A stretch of 64,000 nt of DNA, from positions 62,001 through 126,000 of the forward strand of contig CAZAZQ010000007.1 in the NCBI GenBank assembly GCA_964489705.1, written 5' to 3'. The translations under genes were made by a program, and so were the position numbers. Shown piece by piece: positions 32,801 through 42,108 of this stretch; the first letter of the stretch is position 1, and each line of letters begins with the position of its first letter. This DNA is from CAZAZQ01 sp964489705. GTDB taxonomy: Bacteria; Zixibacteria; MSB-5A5; GN15; FEB-12. A model generated the notes under the pieces. That model was not told where the DNA came from, ran no database searches, and saw nothing but the letters and a program-made list of their open reading frames with translations.

Positions 32801-32831
32801 AAAACCCCGCCGGTGGGGGAGGGCGGGGTTT
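32801..32831. terminator. Bidirectional terminator between the Smr gene and the giant gene
   Basis: A stem of about ten base pairs rich in GC (32802-32811 with 32822-32831) has T-rich flanks on both strands: TTTGGTT on plus, TTTTCTTTTGG on minus. It can end both convergent transcripts. Confidence 0.8.
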
Positions 32832-32866
32832 GGTTCGGTAGGTAAACCTTCATTGGGGGAAGGAGA

Positions 32867-35800
32867 CTACTTCAGAAGGAGCATCTTCTTCGTAGCGGTG
32901 AAATCTCCGGCTTGCAGGCGATAGAAATAGACGCCGGATGCGCAGTTACTCGCATCCCACTCAACTTTGATATATCCTGCCTCACTGGTTTGATTCCACC
33001 GTTGCACCTCCTGACCAAGGATATTGTAAACAACCAAGTTCCACTCGCACGCAACGGGGAGTGCGAATTCGATAGTGGTCGTTGGATTGAATGGGTTCGG
33101 GTAGTTTTGAGACAAGGAGAAATGCTCAGGAAGATCGGTTATCTTCGCCACCATGACGGCGCCGTCGAAACTTCCGGCTTCGATGGTTTTCACCTCCGCC
33201 TTGTCATGCAAGTCAAGAATACTTCCCTCTTCGAGGTACGCTTTCCCTTCGAGATCGTAAATCAAAACCCGGGTGTCGGTGCCGTCAAAGTTGTAGCGCA
33301 GCTTCATATTGCCAGCGTTTTCCGTCAAAGTCGGGTGGACATTGCCGGCGATAGTCAGATACAGGGCGCCGATGGGGCTGTCCGTCTTGGCGATGGAAAG
33401 AATACCGCCCGTCAGCGAGAATTCCGCTTTCGGTTTCTCGGTCGGGTGGGCTTTCGGCATCGGCGGGGTGTCCCCAATGACGACCCGAATCAAGAAGACC
33501 AAGTCTCCGACCGTGAGGGTCAAGCCGTCGGCATTGACGTCGGTGGCGGCGATTTGCCCTTCCACGTTAATCGTAAACGCCGACAGACCGTAGATGAAGT
33601 AGTTGGTAAAGACCACCGCATCGGCGACTTCGTTCGGCACCCCGTTCAAGTTGATGTCACCGCGGGCGTCGATGGAGTCGGCGCAGACGATGTCGATACC
33701 GCCGTTGGTGAAATCGACACAGCGAATCGGCGCCGGTTTACCGGGCCCTCCGCCGATTAAGCACTCATCGGGAGCACCGAAGTAGCCGGGGAGGGAGTAG
33801 TTGTAATCGGTAATTTCATTCAGCTCGAAGTCGTACACGCTACGGGAAATCCACAAGGTATCCCCGCTGCGGGAAGAGAAGGAGTTGTCGCCGCAGTCGT
33901 TCCAGAAGAAGCGGATAGGCACATACTGGCATTCATACTGCCGATTATCGGACACCAGGAAGTCGAGGCTGGCGAGAGAACCGACCGTGCCGTCGAGGTA
34001 GCAGCTCGGATGGTTGGCGCCGTTGTTCATATCGGCAATTCCCACTAGTCGAACGATTCCAGCCCAGAAGAAGTGCGGCTCATAGGAGGGCCAGAACCAA
34101 ACCCGATGGGTGAAGTATTCCCAGCCGCAGACATCGAAGAGGTCACCGGCGGTCGCTGTTTGGAAATTCAGCGCCGACCGGTCGTAGGCAACCAACAAGT
34201 CGAAACCGCCGAGTTCCTTCCCGGAGCCGTTCAAATATATTTCAACGTTTTCATGGTGCCCTTGGTATGAATCGTGGGTCTTTTCAATCATTACATGGAT
34301 ACACTCGTCGATTTCAAGGGTCAGGCAGACCGTGTCGGTCACGGAAGCATGACAGGCATCTTCCGCCGTGACAATCAGGCAGTAGGTACCGGAAGTGTCG
34401 GCGGTAAAGCAGACCGATTCCGAACCGCTGTCATACCACCCGAAGGGGCTAACTGTTACGTTCGTCAAGTTTCCGTCGACATCTTCGGGATGAGCGTCAA
34501 AGCAGACATCGCCGGGCTCGTCGAGGTAAACGGTGAAGTCCGGCGGCAGCTCGAGAGTCGGCGGCGAGTTGTATGTAATCGTCACCGTGACCGTGTCGTA
34601 ATCGTCGGCACCGCACGAATCGGTCGCTTTCAGGATAAACTCATAGGTATTGTCGCCCGTCGGCGGGGTGAAGCAGATCTCGTGCGTGCTTGGATTATAT
34701 GAACCGTCGGGAGAAACCAGCTCGATACTTTGAATATTGCCGTCATCGTCGGTAACACTGGTTTCCCAACAAATCGTCTCCGGCTGACAGAGGAAGTAGG
34801 TCTCGTCGGCTCCGGCATCGACCACCGGCGGACTGTTGATTTCAAAACTCACGGTGAAGGAGTCTTCGCACATAGCCCCGCAGGCATCAAGGCACATGAT
34901 TTTCACCAGCACCGTTTGATCGGCGGTCGGGGTGTAATACCACTTCCCATTGACGATGGAGCCGGGACCGGTGATAATTTCGCAGTGGTCGAAGTTGTTG
35001 TCATCGTCCGTTACGTTGATAGGCAAACTCACTTCGGTCGGCGTACACTGGAAGAACGTGGTATCGTTGGGAAGCTCGCAAACCGGGGGAGAATTCAGCG
35101 AGACATACACCAGCACCGTGTCCATATCCGCTTCGCCGCAGACGTCGACGGCTCGCAGGATGATAGTGTAGACGCCTGCTGTGTCGGGAGTGAAGCAGAT
35201 ATTGGCGCCGTCGTATGTCCCCACCGACGAGATGATGGAAACACTGTCGAGGTTGCCGTCCGGGTCGCTGATGGTTACGGGCCAACAGAGTTCCTCAGCG
35301 TCGCAGAGGAAAACGGTGCGATCATCACCGGCAAAAGCAACCGGCGGTCGATTCAGCGTGACGGAGAAGTCAATCGTATCACTGTCTGTGGCACCACAGG
35401 CATCGGTTACTTTGAGGATGAAGCGGTATGTTCCGGCGGTGTCGGGCAGGAAACAGATGGTGTTGGCAGCCGTGTCGATGGTTCCTTGCCCGGAAATAAG
35501 TTCCTCTAGTGTTATGTTGTCGTCCGCATCACTTGTCCAGTAATTGACGCACACCGATTCGGGGGCGCACTGGAACGTAGCAAGGTCGGTATCGTGGGCA
35601 AGGGTGGGCGGAGAGTTGAGCGTCGCATTGTACGTCATGCTGATGGTGTCCGTCGCACCGCATTCGTCGGCGACTTCCGCCGTGACACTGTATGAAACGG
35701 AGCGGTTGGTAGTCGTAAAGCACCACAAGCCGTCAGCGCTGACCGTCCCGTCGCCGCTTAAGCGGTGCCATTCCAAACTGCCGCCGTCAACATCGCTGGC

Positions 35801-38800
35801 GCTGAATTGATAACAAATCTGGGTATTGGCACAAATGAACGTGTCGATCGGTGAGGGCGGATCATCGGCAACCGGAGGAGAATTGATTGTCACGTCGGCG
35901 ATAACTTCGCAGGTATCCGAACCGCACGAGGTCGACGCAATAACGGTCAGGACATAATGCCCGCTGGTGTCCGCCATGAAACAAACATTCCCGGCATCGT
36001 ACCAACCGATCGGTTCGACCGTGACGGTGTCGCCCGGCGTTACGACGGTGATGGGAATGCAAATCGTGTCAGGGCTGCAGATAAATTCGTCTTGCGGAGC
36101 GGGACATTCAATATCAGCCGCCGAGCCGATGTCGACATTGAAGACCAGAACACAGGTGTCGGCACCGCAAACCTCGGAGGCAATGACCGTATCAACATAC
36201 GTACCGGACGTATCGGCATAGAAGCAAACAGTGCCGTTATCGAACGTTCCCAGCGAGACGTCGACCGTGGCGCTACCGGGTTGGATATCCAACAGGTAAC
36301 AGACCGAGTCTGCCGCACACAAGTAGACGTCGATAGCGCCGGTCGGGCAGTCGATCGTCGCCACTTCTCCAAAGGTGATATTGGCGACGATAGTATCCAT
36401 TCCGACCGCCAAGCAGGAATCTTCCGCACTGACAACAAATTCATACGTGCCGTCGGAGGTGGGAGTGAAGCAAACCGTGTTGGCGGCAGTATCGATGGTT
36501 CCGTAGCCGGAGACCATCCGTTCGGTGATGCCGCTCAAACCGTCGGCATCGCTGACGTTGTAGCTCATACATATTTCTTGCGGAGCGCAGAGCAGCAGGG
36601 TGGTATCGTTGCCGAAAGTCACCACCGGGTCGGAATTGATGGTCACGTGAATCGTTACGCTGTCGACCATCTCTTCACCGCAGGCGTCGATAGCTCGCAG
36701 GGTGAACAGGTAATCACCGGTCATCACCGGAACAAAACAGATTTGTGAACCGTCATACGTGCCGGGACCGTTGAACAGGCAATCGGTCAAGTTGTTGTCA
36801 ATATCGCTGCACGACGCTTCCCAGCAGACCGTGGTCACGGAGTCGCACAGGAAGAGCGTCTGGTCAGCTCCGGCGTCGGCGACCGGCGGAGTGTTGAGCG
36901 TTACGTCAACGTTGATGGTATCTTGGTCAAATTCGCCGCACTCATCTTCAATACGGATAACAAAAGTATAGGTGCCCGTTTCCGTCGGAGTGAAACAGAC
37001 CCATGAGCTGTCAAGATCAAGTGTTCCACCTTCCCCGGAGACCAGGGTAATCGTATCGGCGCGAGGTCTATCCGGATCGTTGGCAATGTAGGGCAGACAG
37101 ATTTCCTCACTGGCGCAGAGGAATATCGAGGTGTCGTTCCCGAAGGCGATGCTGGGGGCGTCATTGATATTGAATTCAACCGTGAATTGCGTTTCACAAT
37201 AAGCACCGCACGAGTCCTCACAACGCATTGTCACGGTCACCGTCTGGTCGGAGACCGGCGTATAGCACCATTTGCCGTCGATAAGTGAGCCGGGACCGGA
37301 GACGATTTGGCAGAAATTCAAGTTGCCGTCGACGTCAGTGCCGTAAGCGGGCAGGCAGACCTCTTCGGCGGTGCATTGGAAAATCGTCGTATCGTTCGGT
37401 ACCGTACACACGGGAGCGGAGTTAATCGTCACGTCAATTACCGCCGTGTCGCGGTCGGTGGCGCCACAGGCGTCAGTTGCTTCGATGACAAAAGTGTATG
37501 TTCCGGTCGCACTGGGAGTAAAGCAGATGTTGCTGCCGTCATACGAACCGGGTCCCTCCACCAAGATACAGTTGGTCAAATTCCCGTCCACATCGCTGCA
37601 GGATGCCGACCAGCAAATCTCTTCCGGTTCGCACAGGAAGAGCGTCTGGTCGGCTCCGGCGTCGGCAACCGGCGGAGTGTTGAGCGTGTAATAAATTGCG
37701 ACCGTGTCGTAACGTTCCACGCCGCAGGCGTCGGTCGCTTTGAGCACGAACTCATAGTTGTACGTTCCGGTCGGGGTAAAGCAAATCTGACTGCCGTCGA
37801 AGGTGCCCGGTCCGGTGACAAGCTCCACGCTGATCAGGTTGTCGTCGGGATCGGTAGCGCCAGCCGCCCAGCAGATTTCTTCCACACTGCATTGGAAAAT
37901 GGTCTGGTCACTGCCGGCATCAACAAGAGGAGCATCGTTGAAGTCGACCGTGACATGGATAGTGTCTATATCCGTGGCGCCGCACGCATCAAAGACCTGA
38001 ACAATAAGTTCGTACGTTCCTTCATCAAGAGGAGCAAAGCAGACTTCGTGTGCCGCCGTGTCGAGGGTGCCCTCCGCAGATACAAGGATGACAGAATCAA
38101 TGTTGTTGTCCGCATCGCTGACGGAGTACGGCAGGCATATCGTATCGGGAGTGCACTGGAAAATTGAGGTGTCTTCGCCAAATGCAATGGACGGCGTGCT
38201 GTTGATGGTAACATTGTATGTCAGGCTGACCGTGTCGGCGGCGCCGCATGAATCCGAAACGACCGCCTCGACGGAATAGCTGCCGCTGGCATTGGCGTCA
38301 AAGCACCATAGACCGTCCGCCGAAACCGTGCCGTTGCCGCTGAGGCGTGACCACACCAGCGTGCCGCCGTCGACATCGGAGGCGTCGAACTGGTAACATA
38401 TCTGGTCAGCCGCACAGATGAAGGTATCCACCGGCGAAGACGGCTCGACGGCGACCGGATTGGAATTTATCGTCACATCAACCACGATGACGCAGGTGTC
38501 GGACCCGCACGTGGTGGTGGCAATCATGGTGATTTCATAGTGTCCGGAAGTATCTGCCGGGAAGCAGACATTTCCCGCACTGTAGCTGCCAATAGGCGAC
38601 ACCTCGACCGTCACATCGGTGCCCAGCACCGACACCGGCACACATATCGTGTCCGCCTCGCAGATGAATTCACTCTGCGGCTGCGGGCAACTGATTTCCG
38701 CAGCGGAGCCGATGTCGACGTTAAACGTCAGTTCGCAGGTGTCCGCACCGCACTGCGTTTCCGCCGTAACCGTGATGAGGTACGTTCCCGAGGTGTCGGC

Positions 38801-41761
38801 AAAGAAGCAGAGCGTGCCGTTTTCGTACGTTCCATACGAGGTCGTCACGGTGGCGGAGTCGGGAGTGATAGTCAACAGTTGGCAAACGGTATCAGCCGAG
38901 CAAAGCGACACGTCAATCGGATCGGTCGGGCAGTCGATACTTGCCTGTTCGCCGAAGGTAACGTTTACGATAATAGTATCTTCATCGGTAGCGCCGCAGG
39001 AGTCGGTCACGCGCGCGATGAATTCATAAGCGCCCGCTGCTGTCGGCGTAAAGCAAATGGTATTGGCAGCGGTGTCGATAGTGCCGTAGCCGGAAACCAT
39101 CGCTTCCGTCAGTCCCTGCAATCCTTGTGGATCGCTGACGGTGTAGGCAATGCAGATTTCTTCCGGCACACACTGAAGGAGGCTGGTATCGTTGCCGAAA
39201 GCGATATTTGGTGAGCCGTTTACCGTCACGTTATACGTTAAAGTAGTCGTATCAGCCGCTCCGCAGGTGTCAGTGACAACGACGGTGATATTATACGCGC
39301 CGGAAGAGGTCGGGGTGAAACACCACAGTCCGTCCACAGTGACCGAACCGGTGCCGCTCAGTTTCTGCCAGGTAAGCGAATCATCGGGCGAATCGCTTGC
39401 CTCAAATTGGTAGCATATCTCTTCCGCAACACACAGGAAGGTATCTATAGGGCTTGCCGGGTCGCTTGCCACCGGCGGCGTGTTGACGGTGACATCATAG
39501 ACAATCGTCGCGGTATCGCTGGCGCCGCACGAGTCGGTCACGACCACCGCCGCACTATAGGTTCCCGACGTAGTCGGCGTGAAGCAGAAATGCCCGTTCG
39601 GGGTTATACTCCCCGCGCCGGCAAGGTGGCTCCACGTTAACGTCCCTCCGTTCGGATCGGTGGCGGTGAAGTCATAGCATTGTTCGCTCGCTTCACACAT
39701 GGCGACGGTCAACGTATCCGGATCGTTCGCCACCGGCGGGTCGTTGGTCTCCACCGTCACAACCACGGTGTCGAAATCTTCTTCGCCGCAAGAGTCGACG
39801 GCGTGGATGACAAAGGTATACGCTCCTTCCACACTTGGCGTGAAACAGATATTGTCTCCGTTGAGACTGCCCGGTCCGGAGTAGAGTTCGCCGTAATCGA
39901 GGTTTCCATCCGGGTCGCTGAAGTCCACCGGGAAGCAGACCTCCTCAAAATCACACATGAAGGCGGTGAAATCGGCTCCCGCGTCGGCGACCGGTGGGCT
40001 GTTCAAATTAACTGTGACCAGAGCGGTGTCGGCACCAACATTGCCGCAGGAATCAGTGGCGGTGACGATGATCTCGTACACGCCGGAAGTGTCGACGTCA
40101 AAGCAGATATCATCGCTGGTGGAGGAAGGACTGGTGCGGACGGCGACAGCGTCTATTTCAAGATTTTTGTGGCACTTGAGGTCTGCCACGTTTTTGATTT
40201 TCAACTGATTGAAGGTAATTCCGTCCGGCAGGTCAATGGTGGCACCGCCTATGCCGGAACCGGCTGAGCCGCTCGGCAATGGTTGACGCATGACATGCAC
40301 GACGGTGCCGTTATACTTGAATATCAATTTCGCCTCAGCGCCGGAGTTTGAGTTGGTGAATATGACCAAGTCGACGTTGGCGCCATTGCACGTCGTCACC
40401 GCTTGGGGGAAGCCGATAATGCACCACTGGTATCGACCGAACGATACCGACCCATCGCCGTCCCCGCCGTCAGGACCGCCGGGTCCCGGGGAAGTGAACG
40501 TCAAATCTGTGGGAGGACCCAACAGTTGGTCGGCGGAGTTGGCGGCGGTTCCGCCCGGGAAGGAGCCGTATTTGACAATATGATCGGCAAAAACAAAATT
40601 CGGCAGGGTAACCGAGACGCCGGATTGCGAATTGACCGGCGGGACGAAATCGGATGCGGAGGTCAGCACCTTCCCGGGGGCTCCCCCGCCGATTTGCGTC
40701 ACCGTCCCGCCCAGCGAGAGAATTCGGTCGATTTGGTCGAAATTAGTCATGGTGCCGGTGTAAGTCCCATAATTCGTCGACACGCTGGTGATGTCGCAAT
40801 CCGGGTCGAAAATGGAAACCGGAATACACACCTCCGCCGGTTCACATAGCGTGAAAGTCGTATCAGGAACCTCAACTTGAGGAACAGAGCCGACGGAGAC
40901 GTAAATCGTCGCCGTATCGATGGTCACGGCACCCAGTTCATCCTCGGCTCGGAAAACAAATTGGTACAGCCCGCTGTCGGTGGGATAGAAGCAATGGGTC
41001 GCCTCAATCGTCGATACACCCGCCAGCGGGGTGAAGGTTCCTTCCCCTTCCAACATTTCCAGCCAGATAGAGTCGGATTCGCAGTTTGGATCATGAGCGA
41101 CAATATCAAAACAGATAGAATCCGACGCACAAAGGATGACGCTGCTGTCCTTGGGAAGTGTCAGCTCCGGGGCATCATTGGCGAAAGTCACTTTTATCAC
41201 CAAGTCTTGGTAATCTTCGTCACCCCCGTTGGGCAAATCTTCCCAGCAGATAAGGTACTCATGCGGCACGCCGGTGGAAAAGACCCAAGCATGGTCATAC
41301 CCGTCCCAGTTGAGAGAGTTTTCCGTCAACCAGGTGTTTGATTCACTGGGAAGGTTGGGCTTCATATAAAAGCCGATGGAGTCGAAATTTTCGAAGGTAA
41401 ACTCCACCGAGTCTCCCGGTTGGTCACTGGGACCGAAGAGCTGGTAAAAAATAGAGGTGTCACCGGCTTTGTAGTAACCGGAGGTTGCCCACACTGCCGA
41501 CCCGGCGACTTCAATGACCATGGTTGCGGAGTTGACTCCGTCCAACCCGCAGAAAACTTCCCATCCCAGCTCGTCGTTGGCAACGTCAATGTTATAGCCC
41601 AGCGAGTCCAAATACCACTGCAAGGATTCTTCGTTTCCCGCTGCTTTGGTATAAATGGAGTCCGCCCATGACTCTTTGCCTTGAGCGTAAATATTGCCCC
41701 CGATGAAAACCGCGATTAACGTAAACAGTAAAACAACCCTACGACAAGTAACTTTTCTCAT
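32867..41761 (-). CDS. Giant secreted repeat protein: DUF4114-like domain, 24 four-Cys Ig-like repeats, cohesin- and dockerin-like modules, T9SS tail
   Basis: The ATG at 41761 (AGAGGA six bases upstream) gives 2964 residues. After a signal peptide (to NIYAQ), residues about 45-195 resemble DUF4114 (WEDLPNGGDEDYQDL). Then come 24 head-to-tail repeats (residues 197-2486, usually 81-90 each). The repeat pattern is xxFxC-x4-5-xxCxx, D-x-D-G-N-L, G-x-G-T, xxCFTP, GTYxFxxxxTDxCGxxDxDTxxVxVTxNxPP, written here as a scheme. Repeat 2 carries an insert of about 210 residues. A cohesin-like region (about 2487-2680) and a dockerin-like pair (DINLNGVPNEVADAVV, DVNADGLTLTVGDLVF) follow. The last 85 residues are a T9SS type-A sorting domain (NYPNPFNPTTTIEF, ending KKMLLLK). 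It is inferred to be a long, disulfide-stapled cell-surface fibre or adhesin. Confidence 0.9.
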   Translation of the reverse strand: MRKVTCRRVVLLFTLIAVFIGGNIYAQGKESWADSIYTKAAGNEESLQWYLDSLGYNIDVANDELGWEVFCGLDGVNSATMVIEVAGSAVWATSGYYKAGDTSIFYQLFGPSDQPGDSVEFTFENFDSIGFYMKPNLPSESNTWLTENSLNWDGYDHAWVFSTGVPHEYLICWEDLPNGGDEDYQDLVIKVTFANDAPELTLPKDSSVILCASDSICFDIVAHDPNCESDSIWLEMLEGEGTFTPLAGVSTIEATHCFYPTDSGLYQFVFRAEDELGAVTIDTATIYVSVGSVPQVEVPDTTFTLCEPAEVCIPVSIFDPDCDITSVSTNYGTYTGTMTNFDQIDRILSLGGTVTQIGGGAPGKVLTSASDFVPPVNSQSGVSVTLPNFVFADHIVKYGSFPGGTAANSADQLLGPPTDLTFTSPGPGGPDGGDGDGSVSFGRYQWCIIGFPQAVTTCNGANVDLVIFTNSNSGAEAKLIFKYNGTVVHVMRQPLPSGSAGSGIGGATIDLPDGITFNQLKIKNVADLKCHKNLEIDAVAVRTSPSSTSDDICFDVDTSGVYEIIVTATDSCGNVGADTALVTVNLNSPPVADAGADFTAFMCDFEEVCFPVDFSDPDGNLDYGELYSGPGSLNGDNICFTPSVEGAYTFVIHAVDSCGEEDFDTVVVTVETNDPPVANDPDTLTVAMCEASEQCYDFTATDPNGGTLTWSHLAGAGSITPNGHFCFTPTTSGTYSAAVVVTDSCGASDTATIVYDVTVNTPPVASDPASPIDTFLCVAEEICYQFEASDSPDDSLTWQKLSGTGSVTVDGLWCFTPTSSGAYNITVVVTDTCGAADTTTLTYNVTVNGSPNIAFGNDTSLLQCVPEEICIAYTVSDPQGLQGLTEAMVSGYGTIDTAANTICFTPTAAGAYEFIARVTDSCGATDEDTIIVNVTFGEQASIDCPTDPIDVSLCSADTVCQLLTITPDSATVTTSYGTYENGTLCFFADTSGTYLITVTAETQCGADTCELTFNVDIGSAAEISCPQPQSEFICEADTICVPVSVLGTDVTVEVSPIGSYSAGNVCFPADTSGHYEITMIATTTCGSDTCVIVVDVTINSNPVAVEPSSPVDTFICAADQICYQFDASDVDGGTLVWSRLSGNGTVSADGLWCFDANASGSYSVEAVVSDSCGAADTVSLTYNVTINSTPSIAFGEDTSIFQCTPDTICLPYSVSDADNNIDSVILVSAEGTLDTAAHEVCFAPLDEGTYELIVQVFDACGATDIDTIHVTVDFNDAPLVDAGSDQTIFQCSVEEICWAAGATDPDDNLISVELVTGPGTFDGSQICFTPTGTYNYEFVLKATDACGVERYDTVAIYYTLNTPPVADAGADQTLFLCEPEEICWSASCSDVDGNLTNCILVEGPGSYDGSNICFTPSATGTYTFVIEATDACGATDRDTAVIDVTINSAPVCTVPNDTTIFQCTAEEVCLPAYGTDVDGNLNFCQIVSGPGSLIDGKWCYTPVSDQTVTVTMRCEDSCGAYCETQFTVEFNINDAPSIAFGNDTSIFLCASEEICLPYIANDPDRPRADTITLVSGEGGTLDLDSSWVCFTPTETGTYTFVIRIEDECGEFDQDTINVDVTLNTPPVADAGADQTLFLCDSVTTVCWEASCSDIDNNLTDCLFNGPGTYDGSQICFVPVMTGDYLFTLRAIDACGEEMVDSVTIHVTINSDPVVTFGNDTTLLLCAPQEICMSYNVSDADGLSGITERMVSGYGTIDTAANTVCFTPTSDGTYEFVVSAEDSCLAVGMDTIVANITFGEVATIDCPTGAIDVYLCAADSVCYLLDIQPGSATVDVSLGTFDNGTVCFYADTSGTYVDTVIASEVCGADTCVLVFNVDIGSAADIECPAPQDEFICSPDTICIPITVVTPGDTVTVEPIGWYDAGNVCFMADTSGHYVLTVIASTSCGSDTCEVIADVTINSPPVADDPPSPIDTFICANTQICYQFSASDVDGGSLEWHRLSGDGTVSADGLWCFTTTNRSVSYSVTAEVADECGATDTISMTYNATLNSPPTLAHDTDLATFQCAPESVCVNYWTSDADDNITLEELISGQGTIDTAANTICFLPDTAGTYRFILKVTDACGATDSDTIDFSVTLNRPPVAFAGDDRTVFLCDAEELCWPVTISDPDGNLDSVSIISSVGTYDGANICFTPDTAGVYTIILRAVDVCGEADMDTVLVYVSLNSPPVCELPNDTTFFQCTPTEVSLPINVTDDDNNFDHCEIITGPGSIVNGKWYYTPTADQTVLVKIMCLDACGAMCEDSFTVSFEINSPPVVDAGADETYFLCQPETICWETSVTDDDGNIQSIELVSPDGSYNPSTHEICFTPPTGDNTYEFILKATDSCGADDYDTVTVTITYNSPPTLELPPDFTVYLDEPGDVCFDAHPEDVDGNLTNVTVSPFGWYDSGSESVCFTADTSGTYCLIVTAEDACHASVTDTVCLTLEIDECIHVMIEKTHDSYQGHHENVEIYLNGSGKELGGFDLLVAYDRSALNFQTATAGDLFDVCGWEYFTHRVWFWPSYEPHFFWAGIVRLVGIADMNNGANHPSCYLDGTVGSLASLDFLVSDNRQYECQYVPIRFFWNDCGDNSFSSRSGDTLWISRSVYDFELNEITDYNYSLPGYFGAPDECLIGGGPGKPAPIRCVDFTNGGIDIVCADSIDARGDINLNGVPNEVADAVVFTNYFIYGLSAFTINVEGQIAATDVNADGLTLTVGDLVFLIRVVIGDTPPMPKAHPTEKPKAEFSLTGGILSIAKTDSPIGALYLTIAGNVHPTLTENAGNMKLRYNFDGTDTRVLIYDLEGKAYLEEGSILDLHDKAEVKTIEAGSFDGAVMVAKITDLPEHFSLSQNYPNPFNPTTTIEFALPVACEWNLVVYNILGQEVQRWNQTSEAGYIKVEWDASNCASGVYFYRLQAGDFTATKKMLLLK
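34304..41173 (-). repeat. Array of 24 protein-coding repeats of about 86 codons
   Basis: The units can be laid end to end without gaps. Repeats 3-24 are 81-90 residues each; repeat 1 is 99 and repeat 2 about 296 because of its insert. At DNA level the copies are well diverged, so this is an old array. Units fall into recurring subtypes by their first residues: ADAGADQT, IAFGNDTS, IDCP, IxCP, xxDPxSPIDTF, CxxPNDTT. Confidence 0.9.
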
Positions 41762-41827
41762 CACGTATCCTCTTTCTTCCTATTTCAAAACACAACATTT
41801 TTTCAATAGTAAAAGCCTTCCGATGGG

Positions 41828-42064
41828 GTGCCGAAGAGCATCACGTTGTCTACGGCATCAAGACAGATGTACCCCACCGTTCTTTACGGGAGTATTGTGG
41901 ATATGGATGTCTTTAACGGGAATATACCGAAACTTGAGCAATCGTCCATACGCTACTCCGATTATATCTTATCTTATCGTCCTAAAGACATAGAGGTAAG
42001 ATTACGCAAGAAAATACCATGTAGTAACCGACTACCTCCAGCTTACTCTAAGTTTATGAAATAA
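41828..42064 (+). CDS. Doubtful small open frame
   Basis: A GTG-started frame of 78 residues (MPKSITL...PPAYSKFMK) resembles nothing recognised and uses more AT-rich codons than its neighbours. Two things argue for it: the stop codon is followed immediately by a terminator-like hairpin, and no other gene explains that hairpin. No good ribosome site is visible. It could also be a gene remnant. Confidence 0.2.
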   Translation: MPKSITLSTASRQMYPTVLYGSIVDMDVFNGNIPKLEQSSIRYSDYILSYRPKDIEVRLRKKIPCSNRLPPAYSKFMK

Positions 42065-42108
42065 TTGCTCTTAAGTCAAGAAAAATCCTTGAGCAAAGCG
42101 GTTTTTTT
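42065..42108 (+). terminator. Terminator-like hairpin
   Basis: TTGCTC (42065-42070) plus AAG (42073-42075) pair with CTT-GAGCAA (42088-42096), with a two-base bulge. Seven T follow at 42102-42108 after a short GC clamp. Confidence 0.5.

Noticed and set aside
34304..41173. Possibility that the regular array is a CRISPR or other short DNA repeat array
   Set aside because: The period is about 258 bases, the units are diverged at DNA level and read as an uninterrupted protein with conserved cysteines.
33309..41671. Many plus-strand frames of 60-286 codons opposite the giant repeat gene
   Set aside because: They are regular shadows of the repeated coding sequence; their similarity to each other only mirrors the repeats on the coding strand.
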